Origin: Algoriphagus hitonicola
GTDB taxonomy: Bacteria > Bacteroidota > Bacteroidia > Cytophagales > Cyclobacteriaceae
Assembly: GCF_900113375.1 (NCBI RefSeq)
Contig: NZ_FOPC01000003.1
Span: 124,001-188,000, forward strand
DNA: 64,000 nucleotides
Direction of reading: 5' to 3'
Part shown: positions 16,280 through 25,377 of the stretch, piece by piece
How positions within the stretch are numbered: the stretch's first letter is position 1
Layout of the letters: the number at the start of each line of letters is the position of its first letter
Program-made: the position numbers and the translations under genes
Notes under the pieces: model-generated
What the model was told of the DNA's origin: nothing
The model's input: only the letters and a program-made list of their open reading frames with translations
Databases searched by the model: none

Positions 16280-18172
16280 TCAATATAGAATTCTGAATCG
16301 AATGGTACCGGTGATATTTTTTAGTGCATCGATGGCTTCCTTGGTGTAGGCCTTGTCGATATCGGTAATCACATAACCTATTTTCTCATTGGTCTTTAGA
16401 TATTGACCTACAATATTTATTTCATAACCAGCCAAAACCTGATTGATTTTAGCCAAAACTCCGGGCTCATTTTGGTGAATGTGAATCAGCCGATGGGCAT
16501 TTTTAAGGAAAGGCAACTGGATATTTGGAAAGTTAACCGAGTTAAAGGTGTTTCCAGTGTTGATGTATTCCATGATTTTTCCGGGAACAAATCGTGCGAT
16601 ATTTTCCTGTGCTTCCAACGTGCTGCCCCCGATATGCGGTGTCAAAATCGTATTGGGAAGTCCAATTAATTCAGACTGGAAAGGTTCGGCGTTGTTTTTT
16701 GGCTCCTCGGGAAATACATCCACCGCACATCCTGCCAAGTGCCCGGACTCGATCGCATCTTTGAGGGCAGGGATTTCCACCACATGGCCACGACTCAGAT
16801 TGACCAATATGGCTCCTTTCTTCATCATGTTGATCTTCGAGGAATCGATCAGGCATTTATTGTCTTTTCGTCCATCGACGTGTAGGGAAATGATATCACA
16901 ATTTTCCAAAAGCTCCTCCAGCGTGTCCACTTTGGTCGCATTACCCAAGGCGAGTTTTTCGATAACATCGTAGTAAAACACATTCATTCCCATGTTTTCT
17001 GCCAAGACAGAAAGCTGCGCGCCGATATTTCCGTAGCCGACGATTCCGAGTTTCTTTCCTCGGATTTCAAAACTTCCACTGGCTGATTTGTCCCAGCGTC
17101 CTTGATGCATTCCGACGGATTTGTCAAAGAAGTTTCGCATCAAAAAAATGATTTCGGCGATAGCCATCTCCACTACCGAACGGGTATTGCTGAAAGGCGC
17201 ATTGAATACCGCAATTCCTTTTTCCTGACAGGTTTCCAAGTCAATCTGATTGGTTCCAATACAGAAGGCCCCGATAGCAATTAGCCGGTTGGCATTTTCC
17301 AGAACTTTTTTGGTGACATTGGTTTTGGAACGGATACCCAGGATGGAAACACTTTTGATCTTTTCGCAAAGTTCATCTTCGGTCATAGCCGAACTGACCA
17401 CTTCCACCTGATATCCTTCTTCTTTGAGTAATTCGATCCCTATCGGATGGACATTTTCCAATAGCAAAACCTTAATCCGGCTTTTTGGGTATGAGAATTT
17501 CGTGTTCAATTTATTGATGTATAAGATTTCGTCGAAACTAGGTGCAATATGATCAGCTTTGGAAGTCACCTTGGGACGGTGGACGTTTTCTGTGAATGCG
17601 TAGAATTTATTAGCAAGTCCCGATGCCTTGATTTCATAATCGGTGTATCCGTCGCCGATCACATAAATATCTCCTTCAAGCTTCAAATGTTTGATGGTTT
17701 CAGCTTTTCCGTTGTTTTTTGACAACGGATTTTCCCGATTGAAATCTACGATTTTTCCTTTTTCATCGTAGACAAATTCATTGGCAAAGACGTTTTTTTC
17801 TTTGATTCCATAATCCGCCACGATCGGGATAATAAAATCCTTGAATCCATTTGAGATGATAAAAATATCGTCGGCATTTTCCTGCAGAAATTCCTTGTTT
17901 CGCTCAAAGGATTTTGAAACCCGCTTCTTTAAAGCCTCGATCAGATCGGTAATTTGGGATTTACGGGCCTGAAGGATTTCAAGTCGCTTTTCCAGGCTTT
18001 CCCGAAAGGTCAGCGAACCCTCCATTCCCTGATCAGTGATGTCTTTGATTGCTTGAAGTTTGGAGCCAGCGGCAGCATCCCCGTCGAGGGATATTTCCCC
18101 TAAAATATCAAGTGCTTCCACTTGGGTAAAGGTACTGTCAAAATCAATGATGAATTTTTTGGTTTGAGGCAT
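16280..18172 (-). CDS. serA: Phosphoserine phosphatase-D-3-phosphoglycerate dehydrogenase fusion (SerB-SerA)
   Basis: This 630-residue protein joins two steps of serine synthesis. Residues 1-215 are a HAD phosphatase of the SerB type: motif I DFDSTFTQVE (Asp10, Asp12), motif II Ser107 in IISNGF, motif III Lys156, and motif IV GDGYTD (173-178). Residues about 233-550 are phosphoglycerate dehydrogenase: NAD-binding GYGNIG (379-384), Arg461 in SRGHVV, and His513 in TPHIGGST. Residues about 555-630 are an ACT domain, the usual serine-feedback site. The phosphatase motifs are intact, so a bifunctional enzyme catalysing the first and third steps is expected. No serC lies nearby. It is transcribed alone from a 219-bp divergent region. 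Confidence 0.9.
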   Translation of the reverse strand: MPQTKKFIIDFDSTFTQVEALDILGEISLDGDAAAGSKLQAIKDITDQGMEGSLTFRESLEKRLEILQARKSQITDLIEALKKRVSKSFERNKEFLQENADDIFIISNGFKDFIIPIVADYGIKEKNVFANEFVYDEKGKIVDFNRENPLSKNNGKAETIKHLKLEGDIYVIGDGYTDYEIKASGLANKFYAFTENVHRPKVTSKADHIAPSFDEILYINKLNTKFSYPKSRIKVLLLENVHPIGIELLKEEGYQVEVVSSAMTEDELCEKIKSVSILGIRSKTNVTKKVLENANRLIAIGAFCIGTNQIDLETCQEKGIAVFNAPFSNTRSVVEMAIAEIIFLMRNFFDKSVGMHQGRWDKSASGSFEIRGKKLGIVGYGNIGAQLSVLAENMGMNVFYYDVIEKLALGNATKVDTLEELLENCDIISLHVDGRKDNKCLIDSSKINMMKKGAILVNLSRGHVVEIPALKDAIESGHLAGCAVDVFPEEPKNNAEPFQSELIGLPNTILTPHIGGSTLEAQENIARFVPGKIMEYINTGNTFNSVNFPNIQLPFLKNAHRLIHIHQNEPGVLAKINQVLAGYEINIVGQYLKTNEKIGYVITDIDKAYTKEAIDALKNITGTIRFRILY

Positions 18173-18345
18173 GCGGAGGGTCTTTTGTATTGAATTTGAT
18201 GTAAAATTAACGGATTGTTAAAAATTCAGAAGTTTTATTGATAAAATTCTTCAAAATCATTTATTCATTGGAATTTTCGCAATCGATTGTGTTGATTTAT
18301 TAGTACTCTGTATGCTAAAATAAAATATGACTTTTTGCAGGTTTC

Positions 18346-18376
18346 TTTGTAGTCAAGCTAATCAGGGTTATTTTTG
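18346..18376 (+). promoter_or_regulatory. Bacteroidota-type promoter of the DUF4920 operon
   Basis: TTTG (18346-18349), 19 nt, then TATTTTTG (18369-18376) fits the consensus very well. The expected transcription start near 18382 is about 10 nt before the ATG at 18392 and excludes the in-frame TTG at 18374 as start. Confidence 0.65.
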
Positions 18377-18391
18377 GAAAAAGGATTTGTT

Positions 18392-18928
18392 ATGAAAAAG
18401 ATCGAATTAAAGTGGATATACGGATTGACCCTCATGTTTGCCTTCGCTTGCGGGCCGGATAAAAGGGAACCATTTGACGAACTGGATTCGCATGAAATGG
18501 GAGAGGTCATCGGCGAGGCTGAAACTGTTCCGGGCAAATATGGAGAAGAATTTGATGGGAAATTAACCCCGATTCCAATATCTGATTTTGTCGATGAAGT
18601 CGAAAAAGAGGGCTGGGCTGAGGCTGTTATTCAAGGTGAGATCGAGGATGTCTGTACAAGTAAAGGTTGTTGGTTGACCATGGACCTTCCAACTGGTGAA
18701 AGTATGCGGGTTACCTTTAAAAATTATGGATTTTTTGTACCGACCAACAGTCAGGGATACCCTGTTATATTGAAAGGGGTGGGTACTATGGTCGAGACCG
18801 ATGTGGAAACCTTGAGACATTATGCCGAGGATGAAGGCAAGTCTCAGGAAGAAATCGATGCCATCACAGAACCTAAAAAAGAAATCACTTTTGAGGCCGA
18901 AGGAGTCATTATCCCAGAGAAATCCTAA
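18392..18928 (+). CDS. DUF4920 lipoprotein
   Basis: This 178-residue protein begins with a lipoprotein signal (MKKIELKWIYGLTLMFAFAC; lipobox Cys20). The mature domain has the DUF4920 pattern: a VIQGEIEDVCTSKGCWLTMDL stretch (two Cys around CTSKGCW), then MRVTFKNYGFFVPTNSQGYPVILKGVG and a C-terminal EITFEAEGVIIPE strand. The fold resembles small OB-like domains; the paired Cys could bind a metal or form a disulfide. The function is unknown. A well-matched promoter lies directly upstream, and a 67-residue gene follows 3 nt after the stop. Confidence 0.8.
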   Translation: MKKIELKWIYGLTLMFAFACGPDKREPFDELDSHEMGEVIGEAETVPGKYGEEFDGKLTPIPISDFVDEVEKEGWAEAVIQGEIEDVCTSKGCWLTMDLPTGESMRVTFKNYGFFVPTNSQGYPVILKGVGTMVETDVETLRHYAEDEGKSQEEIDAITEPKKEITFEAEGVIIPEKS

Positions 18929-18931
18929 TTT

Positions 18932-19135
18932 ATGGCCATAGCTTTGGATAATTTAAGGGTAGGTCGTAGGTATTTATTGATCAATCAAGGAGAATCCCGA
19001 AGATTGGAAATAGTTTTGCGACTGCACGGAGATAATTTTAAAGTCAAAGATCTCGATACCTTGGAATACTACACGATTGAGGAGTTGCTTCAGTGGGGTA
19101 GAGGCAAAGATTACGACCTGGATGAAATCAGATAA
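18932..19135 (+). CDS. Small conserved-looking protein, unknown function
   Basis: This 67-residue cytoplasmic protein is not one I recognise. It reads as a small beta-barrel: LRVGRRYLLINQGESRRLEIVLRLHGDNFKVKDLDTLEYYTIEELL. The pattern resembles small Bacteroidota proteins that carry a translation-associated SH3-like strand layout, but this is only an impression. It starts 3 nt after the DUF4920 gene, so it is co-transcribed and possibly coupled. Confidence 0.55.
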   Translation: MAIALDNLRVGRRYLLINQGESRRLEIVLRLHGDNFKVKDLDTLEYYTIEELLQWGRGKDYDLDEIR

Positions 19136-19231
19136 ACATTAGGAAAAAAACTTGGTTAAATCAGTCAATTCTATGTGCATTTTGTCACTTTTTTGAATTG
19201 AGGATCCCACTACTTTCGCAAAAAAATTGTA

Positions 19232-19603
19232 ATGTCAAAAAGTTTAAGTCAAGCGATCATTTCCGCAAAATGTCCGAGATGCCGAGAGGGTAAATTGTTT
19301 CCAGTTTCGGTATTTAGTTTCCGAAAATTGACCGATATCAATCACCATTGTGAGATTTGCGGGGTTAATTTAGAGCCTGAACCCCGATTTTTTGATGGAG
19401 CGATGTACATCAGCTATGCATTTTCGGTTGCCTTGGTGATCACCGTTTTTGTCGGGCTCAATATCTTATTGGAAAGACCTGAACTATGGATGTATCTATC
19501 CACCATCGCGGTGGTTAATATTGTATTGCTTCCCGTTATGCTTCGGTACTCAAAAGTATTGTATCTTTATGCAATGGGGAAAATTCAGTTCAAAGGAGAT
19601 TAA
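19232..19603 (+). CDS. DUF983 family membrane protein
   Basis: This 123-residue protein has an N-terminal zinc-ribbon (SAKCPRCREGKLF and HHCEICGVNLEPEPRFFDGAMY) followed by two transmembrane helices (about 60-80 and 88-105). The CPRC..CEIC spacing and the EPRFFDGAMYISYAF junction are characteristic of DUF983. The role is not known. It lies 96 bp after the preceding small gene. TACTTTCG at 19213-19220 just before it resembles a -7 box, which hints at its own promoter. Confidence 0.8.
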   Translation: MSKSLSQAIISAKCPRCREGKLFPVSVFSFRKLTDINHHCEICGVNLEPEPRFFDGAMYISYAFSVALVITVFVGLNILLERPELWMYLSTIAVVNIVLLPVMLRYSKVLYLYAMGKIQFKGD

Positions 19604-19723
19604 GGATAAATCTGCACTTTTATCAGCAGGCTTGGTTTTTTGACTGATTTGCTTAATTTTTTACAGGGACCGGATATTTTAAACATTTCTGGTTTTCAGG
19701 ACTTTTAACTTAAACTTCAGCAA

Positions 19724-20152
19724 ATGATATTTCGGAAAAAAATATACATCGCAGGGTTTTATCTGCTTTCCTTCTTTTATATAGCTGCCGGCATTAATCA
19801 TTTTGTTAGTCCCGAATTTTATTTGCCTTTGATTCCCGATTATTTACCTATGCCAAGGACTTTAAATGCCTGGGCCGGTGTTTTCGAAATTTTACTGGGA
19901 ATCGGATTACTTTATCCCAGTTATCGGGAAAGGGCGATTCGGGGAATCGTCATCCTGTTATTGATTTTTATTCCATCACACATCTATTTCATTCAAATTG
20001 GCTCCTGCGTCGACGGGGGTTTATGCCTGTCACCTTGGATGGCTTGGGTAAGATTGGTCGTTATACATCCATTATTGATTGCGTGGGCATTGATTTATCG
20101 AAATCAAAAAAGCTTTTCTATACAAACAGTAATTAATACTAACAAAAAATAA
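19724..20152 (+). CDS. DoxX-like integral membrane protein
   Basis: This 142-residue protein has four transmembrane segments (about 8-28, 48-66, 70-90 and 104-124). The start GFYLLSFFYIAAGINHFVSPEFYLPLIPDYLP and the AWAGVFEILLGIGLL segment are the DoxX-like pattern. Members sit in oxidoreductase membrane complexes or act as small redox-linked membrane proteins; no partner is visible here. It lies just upstream of a TetR-controlled export operon but may be independent of it. Confidence 0.75.
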   Translation: MIFRKKIYIAGFYLLSFFYIAAGINHFVSPEFYLPLIPDYLPMPRTLNAWAGVFEILLGIGLLYPSYRERAIRGIVILLLIFIPSHIYFIQIGSCVDGGLCLSPWMAWVRLVVIHPLLIAWALIYRNQKSFSIQTVINTNKK

Positions 20153-20210
20153 AGCTTTACTAAACCTTTTCCTTCCTACCTCCGTTACAGCCTTAAAATT
20201 AGGAAAAAAT

Positions 20211-20891
20211 ATGGAGGCCATTTTGAACAAAATGAAGGTTGAAGTTAACTCCAACCTGTACCAAAAGGAACCTTTTAGTTCGGATCTGGGAACAGCCATT
20301 GTGCAAGAGGGAGCCAAAATGATCCGGGACCTTGGATTAGAAAACTTCACTTTTAAAAAATTAGGGAGCCAAATTGGCAGCACCGAAGCAGCGATCTATC
20401 GCTATTTTGAAAACAAGCATAAATTATTACTGTATCTTACAGCTTGGTACTGGGGCTGGATGGAGCATAATTTGGTGTTTGGTACCGCTAATCTAATCGA
20501 TCCTGCTGAGCGACTGAGACTCTCGATCAAACTCCTGGCTGAAGGGCCTATTTTTATGAAAAATGAAAACCTGGATCCCAAAACTCTCCGCGAGATTGTC
20601 GTCAATGAATCCATCAAAGGATATCTGACCAAGGATGTAGATCAGGAGCATGAGGTAGGGATTTTTGCTCAGGTTTATAAATTCGGTGAGCGAATTGCCA
20701 ATATTGTATCGGAAATCAACCCAAGCTATACGTATCCCAAAACATTGGTGTATACGGTTTTGGAATCGAGTTTGCTCCAATCCTTTAATTCCCAACATCT
20801 ACCCGGGATGACCGAAAATAGCTTGAATGCCAGCACCCGTTTTCAGTTCTTTTATCAATTGGTGATAAATACCATTCAAAATGATAACTAA
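20211..20891 (+). CDS. TetR/AcrR family transcriptional regulator
   Basis: This 226-residue protein carries a TetR helix-turn-helix at about residues 25-70 (IVQEGAKMIRDLGLENFTFKKLGSQIGSTEAAIYRYFENKHKLLLYLTAWY). The rest is a helical ligand-binding domain. The gene overlaps the ABC transporter gene that follows by 11 nt, so it is the first gene of a TetR-ABC-HlyD-TolC operon and most likely regulates it. The inducer is unknown. No palindromic operator was obvious in the 58 bp upstream. Confidence 0.85.
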   Translation: MEAILNKMKVEVNSNLYQKEPFSSDLGTAIVQEGAKMIRDLGLENFTFKKLGSQIGSTEAAIYRYFENKHKLLLYLTAWYWGWMEHNLVFGTANLIDPAERLRLSIKLLAEGPIFMKNENLDPKTLREIVVNESIKGYLTKDVDQEHEVGIFAQVYKFGERIANIVSEINPSYTYPKTLVYTVLESSLLQSFNSQHLPGMTENSLNASTRFQFFYQLVINTIQNDN

Positions 20892-22587
20892 TAAGGAAAT
20901 TACTCCGATCAAGCGCTTTTTTGGTTTGCTCAAGGAGGAAAAAAACCAGGTTTATTCGATTTATTTCTATGCGGTTCTGAATGGCTTGATTACCCTTTCC
21001 TTGCCCTTGGGGATTCAGGCTATTTTGAATTTTATATTGGGTGGCCGAATTTCTACCTCTTGGATTATCTTGGTAGCGATAGTGGCTGGCGGGGTGATGT
21101 TTAGTGGATTTTTACAAATCTCCCAACTCCAGATTATGGAGAAGTTGCAGCAGCGAATTTTTTCCAAATCAGGTCTTTCTATCGCCTATCGATTGCCTCG
21201 GGTCAAAGCAGAAATCCTCCATGGGAAATACGCTCCTGAATTGGTCAATCGTTTTTTTGATACGGTTAATCTCCAAAAGGGTCTTTCCAAGATTTTAATT
21301 GACTTTTCTACCGCCTTGCTTCAAGTGATTTTCGGATTGTTGCTCTTGTCTGTTTACCACCCGTTCTTCATTTTGTTTGGGCTTTCATTGGTGCTTATTT
21401 TATTCCTGATCTTCTACTTCTCTGGTCCCAAGGGAATGGATACTGCGCTCAAGGAATCTACTTACAAATACCAAACCGCTTACTGGTTGGAGGAAGTGGG
21501 TCGGACTATGAACAGTTTCAAATTGGCAGGAAACACCCGATTGCCTGTATTGCGGGCAGATAAATTGCTGCAGAAATACGTCGATTTTCGATCCAAACAC
21601 TTCTCAGTCTTGATTTTCCAGTACAAAATCATGATTGCTTTTAAAGTTTTGATCGTGACGTCTTTATTGGTAGCCGGAAGTTTATTGCTAATTAATGATC
21701 AGATCAGTATTGGTCAGTTTGTAGCAGCGGAGGTGATTATCATTTTGGTGGTCAATTCTGTCGAAAAACTCATTTTGTCATTGGAAACTGTGTACGATAC
21801 CTTGGTCGCTGTAGAAAAACTGGGCAACCTCATGGATCTCAGTCTTGAGGATAGCACCGGTAGCGAAAAAGTCATTACGCCTAAAAAGGAAGGGTTAAAA
21901 TTTGCCATGCAGAACGTAAGTTTCCAACCCAAAGATGCTGATATTCCACTACTTCGAAATATCAATTTGACCATAGAGGCTGGTGAAAAAGTGGTAATTA
22001 CCGGAAAAAGCGGAAGTGGAAAAAGTGCATTGATGTCTTTATTTTCAGGTTTATATGAGGATTTTGACGGGGATGTTTTGGTCAATGACCTGTCCATAAA
22101 AATGATCCACTTGGAAAAATACCGAACGATGGTTGGGGATTGCCTGGAAGTGGAACAGATTTTTCACGGTACCATCCATGAAAATATTCTTATGGGTAGA
22201 GAGTACGACGAGAGTCAACTCAATGAAATTTTGAATCTAACTGGCCTTCAAGATTACATTTATCAGAAGCCGTTAGGGTTGGAAACGGTACTGCTTCCAG
22301 AGGGAAAAGGACTTTCCCGAAGGTTGGTACAGAGTATCCTGATCTGTCGATCCTTGGTCGGCAAACCCAAGGCGATGATCATGGAAAATGCCCTCCTGCA
22401 TCAAACCCAAGAAGTCAAATTGAAGTTGCTCGATTACTTGATGGCAGGAGATTGGACCTTGCTACTGGTGACCCAGGATCAAGAGGTGATTCAGCGGGCC
22501 AGTCAAATTATCATGTTGGATCAAGGTACCTTGTTATTTCAGGGGAATTATACTGAATACTTGGAATACTTAAAAACGAATCAATAA
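20881..22587 (+). CDS. ABC exporter half-transporter with degenerate ATPase domain
   Basis: This 568-residue protein has a membrane domain (residues about 20-300, six helices) fused to an ATP-binding domain (about 335-568). Walker A is intact (GKSGSGKS, 375-382) and Gln426 could serve as Q-loop. Other sites are altered: the LSGGQ signature reads LSRRL (478-482), Walker B ends in Met-Glu-Asn (501-503) instead of the usual Asp-Glu, and the H-loop His is Gln532. ATP binding is plausible but normal hydrolysis is doubtful. It is followed 3 nt later by an HlyD-like adaptor and then a TolC-like channel, so it belongs to a type I secretion-like or multidrug export system. A heterodimer with an intact partner encoded elsewhere is possible. 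Confidence 0.85.
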   Translation: MITNKEITPIKRFFGLLKEEKNQVYSIYFYAVLNGLITLSLPLGIQAILNFILGGRISTSWIILVAIVAGGVMFSGFLQISQLQIMEKLQQRIFSKSGLSIAYRLPRVKAEILHGKYAPELVNRFFDTVNLQKGLSKILIDFSTALLQVIFGLLLLSVYHPFFILFGLSLVLILFLIFYFSGPKGMDTALKESTYKYQTAYWLEEVGRTMNSFKLAGNTRLPVLRADKLLQKYVDFRSKHFSVLIFQYKIMIAFKVLIVTSLLVAGSLLLINDQISIGQFVAAEVIIILVVNSVEKLILSLETVYDTLVAVEKLGNLMDLSLEDSTGSEKVITPKKEGLKFAMQNVSFQPKDADIPLLRNINLTIEAGEKVVITGKSGSGKSALMSLFSGLYEDFDGDVLVNDLSIKMIHLEKYRTMVGDCLEVEQIFHGTIHENILMGREYDESQLNEILNLTGLQDYIYQKPLGLETVLLPEGKGLSRRLVQSILICRSLVGKPKAMIMENALLHQTQEVKLKLLDYLMAGDWTLLLVTQDQEVIQRASQIIMLDQGTLLFQGNYTEYLEYLKTNQ

Positions 22588-22590
22588 GCC

Positions 22591-23952
22591 ATGCTGAATA
22601 TTTCGAAAATACGAATCACGGAATCTATTCCATTCAGTGGCGCCAAAAGCTTGGTGATGACCCTGCCACTGAGAGAATACAACAAGCGGGTTAAAGTTTT
22701 GACTGCTTTGTTGTTGATGTTCTTTCTGATGCTGTTTCTGCCCTGGACCCAAAATGTCCGGTCAAAAGGATACGTGACCGCCCTCAGGCCGGATCAACGT
22801 CCTCAAACCATCCATTCGGTAATTGCAGGCAGGATCGAAAAATGGTATGTGGCAGAAGGCTCATACGTCGCCAAAGGAGATACGATTGTTCGGATTTCTG
22901 AAATCAAAGATGAATATTTTGATTCCTTGCTTTTGCCCAGAACGCAGTTGCAGCTCGATGCAAAAAATCAATCTGCTGCCTCTTACGGCAATAAAGTAAC
23001 CGCCCTTCAGGCTCAAATTGCTGCTTTGACCCGAAATAATAAACTTCGATTAGAGCAGGCTGAAAATAAACTCCGAATGGCAGAACTGCAGGTAGAATCT
23101 GACAGTATTGAGTTTCAACAAGCCAAAGTGAATTTTAAAATCGGAAAACAGCAGCTGGAGCGATGGGAAAGTCTCTATGAAGAAGGGCTACGATCCTTGA
23201 CGGATTTAGAAACCAGAAGATTAAAGTTTCAGGATGTTCAAGCAAAGTTGATCGCTGCAGAAAATGATTATCTGAGTAGTCAGAATATGTTAATTACAGC
23301 TCAATTGGACCTAGGCGCCATTGACAATGACTTTCAAGATAAATTAGCCAAGGCAGAATCCGAGATGTTTACGGCCATGTCCTCCCAATTTGATACAGAA
23401 GCGACTGCCACCAAACTCGAAAATCAATATTCCAATTATGAGGCAAGGACCAATTTCAGATACATTTTGGCTCCTCAAAATGGCTATTTGGCTAAAGCAA
23501 TCAAAGTTGGTATTGGCGAAACCATCAAGGAAGGGGATCCGATCTTGAATATCGTACCTGCGGAAGCTGAATTGGCCGTGGAGATGTACGTGCAGCCGGT
23601 AGATTTCCCATTAATCAAAGTAGGAAATCGGGTTCGCTTTATTTTTGATGGCTGGCCGGCGATCGTATTTTCTGGATGGCCTCAGATATCAAATGGTACT
23701 TTTGGAGGAGTGGTAGTCGCTATTGATCAATTTGCCGGAAATAATAATCAGTATCGTGTTTTGGTCATCGAAGATCCTGAAGAAGAAGCTTGGCCAGAAG
23801 CACTACGGATTGGATCGGGTGCTGATGGTATAGCCCTTCTCAATGATGTCCCCGTCTGGTATGAAATATGGCGACAGCTCAATGGTTTCCCTGCTGATTA
23901 CTACACCCAAGAACAGAAAAATGCTATCTCAAATGAGGTCAAGGTAAAATGA
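22591..23952 (+). CDS. HlyD family periplasmic adaptor
   Basis: This 453-residue membrane-fusion protein has a cytoplasmic N-terminus of about 32 residues and one transmembrane helix (about 33-54, VLTALLLMFFLMLFLPWTQNV). A lipoyl half (VRSKGYVTALRPDQRPQTIHSVIAGRIEKWYVAEGSYVAKGDTIV...) follows, then a long coiled coil (about 100-270) and the closing lipoyl/beta-barrel domain (RYILAPQNGYLAKAIKVGIGETIKEGDPILNIVPAE). It bridges the ABC protein and the TolC-like channel encoded on either side. It overlaps the TolC gene by 4 nt. Confidence 0.88.
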   Translation: MLNISKIRITESIPFSGAKSLVMTLPLREYNKRVKVLTALLLMFFLMLFLPWTQNVRSKGYVTALRPDQRPQTIHSVIAGRIEKWYVAEGSYVAKGDTIVRISEIKDEYFDSLLLPRTQLQLDAKNQSAASYGNKVTALQAQIAALTRNNKLRLEQAENKLRMAELQVESDSIEFQQAKVNFKIGKQQLERWESLYEEGLRSLTDLETRRLKFQDVQAKLIAAENDYLSSQNMLITAQLDLGAIDNDFQDKLAKAESEMFTAMSSQFDTEATATKLENQYSNYEARTNFRYILAPQNGYLAKAIKVGIGETIKEGDPILNIVPAEAELAVEMYVQPVDFPLIKVGNRVRFIFDGWPAIVFSGWPQISNGTFGGVVVAIDQFAGNNNQYRVLVIEDPEEEAWPEALRIGSGADGIALLNDVPVWYEIWRQLNGFPADYYTQEQKNAISNEVKVK

Positions 23953-25337
23953 GAAAATTAATCATATTTCTTCTTTTTGCCCTGCATGTCATTCCTGCAC
24001 AGGCATTTCAGGCGGATACTTTAAGCGTGGAGACTTTCCTGGAATGGCTTCAGCGCTATCATCCGGTTGCATCCCAAGCGGATATTACCTTGGAGATGGG
24101 TGCTATGGAATTGCGTACAGCCAGAGGTGGGTTTGATCCGATGCTCTTTGGAAATTTGGATAACAAAGAATTCAAAGAAAGTACCTATTATGATAAGCGC
24201 GAAGCCGGGCTGAGTATTCCGACCTGGGCAGGTGTTGAATTAAATGGGACTTTTGAGCAAAATTCCGGTCAGTTTTTAAGTGATGAAAGCAGGGTGCCCA
24301 GTGGGGGGCTTTTTGCAGCTGGAGCATCAGTTAATTTGGGGCAGGGACTGATCTTGGATGAACGAAGAGCAGCACTGAGACAAGCTCAAATTTATCAGCA
24401 GTCCACCGAAGTCGAACGAATCAGATTATTAAATGAACTGTATTTAAATGGCTTTGAATCCTATTGGAATTGGTCCTTGGCTTATCAAAACCTACAAGTT
24501 TTGGAAGAAGGAGTAAAGCTCGCGGAAGTTCGGTTTAATGCCATTAAGAGAAGTTTTGAACAGGGTGACTTTGCCGCTATTGATACCGTGGAAGCTTATT
24601 CTCAGTTGCTCAATCGTCAATACCGACTTCAAACCGCCCAAAATGACTATTTCTCAGCGACACAGTTGCTCAATACTTTTCTCTGGAATGAGGAGGAAGT
24701 TCCAATGGCATTGAATCCGGAGGTCATTCCCCAGGAATTGGACGGGGAAGCCATTGGCTTGATCAATGAAGAAGAACTCAGAACTTTGGTAACCAATCAT
24801 CCTGAACTTCGATTGACTGATTTCGAATTGGCGGGCTTGGAAGTGGATCGAAAATTAAAGGCCCAATCCATATTGCCTGTGGTCAAAGTCAAGTATAATT
24901 TTCTGGTAGAGCAATTGAATCAGTTTGAAACAGCCCCGTTCTTTGAAAATAATTACAAATGGGGAGTTTCGGTCTATACCCCATTACTTTGGCGAAAAGC
25001 CAGGGGATCGGTGGGATTGGCAAAAGCCAAAATCGATTTCAAACAAAATACCCGGGAATTGAAAGAAATTCAACTCCGAACCAAACTTGAGACAGAAATC
25101 AATAATTTTCGGATTCTGGATCAGCAAGTCGCCACCTTTGGCCAAAACGTAGTCAATTTGGAGCGATTGCTATCCGCTGAGTTAAGACGATTCGAAATGG
25201 GTGAGAGCAGTTTGTTTTTGATCAATGCACGAGAAATCACTGTTTTCGACTCCAGGCTTACGTTGAATCAATTGCTCGCCAAGCAGAAAGTAGCTCTGGC
25301 CAAAGTGAGATATGCAGCAGGTTTAGGATTTGAGTAG
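23949..25337 (+). CDS. TolC family outer membrane channel
   Basis: This 462-residue protein has a signal peptide (MRKLIIFLLFALHVIPAQAFQ). Two related halves of long helices are visible (VERIRLLNELYLNGFESYWNWSLAYQNLQVLEEGVKLAEVRFNAIKRSFEQGDFAAIDTVEAYSQLLNRQ and, near the end, ELKEIQLRTKLETEINNFRILDQQVATFG), as in TolC-like trimeric channels. The A-x-D-T-V-E-A segment is the usual helix 3 motif. It completes the ABC-HlyD-TolC export system and is the last gene of the operon. Confidence 0.85.
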   Translation: MRKLIIFLLFALHVIPAQAFQADTLSVETFLEWLQRYHPVASQADITLEMGAMELRTARGGFDPMLFGNLDNKEFKESTYYDKREAGLSIPTWAGVELNGTFEQNSGQFLSDESRVPSGGLFAAGASVNLGQGLILDERRAALRQAQIYQQSTEVERIRLLNELYLNGFESYWNWSLAYQNLQVLEEGVKLAEVRFNAIKRSFEQGDFAAIDTVEAYSQLLNRQYRLQTAQNDYFSATQLLNTFLWNEEEVPMALNPEVIPQELDGEAIGLINEEELRTLVTNHPELRLTDFELAGLEVDRKLKAQSILPVVKVKYNFLVEQLNQFETAPFFENNYKWGVSVYTPLLWRKARGSVGLAKAKIDFKQNTRELKEIQLRTKLETEINNFRILDQQVATFGQNVVNLERLLSAELRRFEMGESSLFLINAREITVFDSRLTLNQLLAKQKVALAKVRYAAGLGFE

Positions 25338-25377
25338 GTTTTTAAGCCGATAAAGTCTTATTTTTCGAAAAAAACGT

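Noticed and set aside
18374..18391. TTG start at 18374 for the DUF4920 gene
   Set aside because: It lies within the -7 box, and the ATG at 18392 gives a clean lipoprotein signal.
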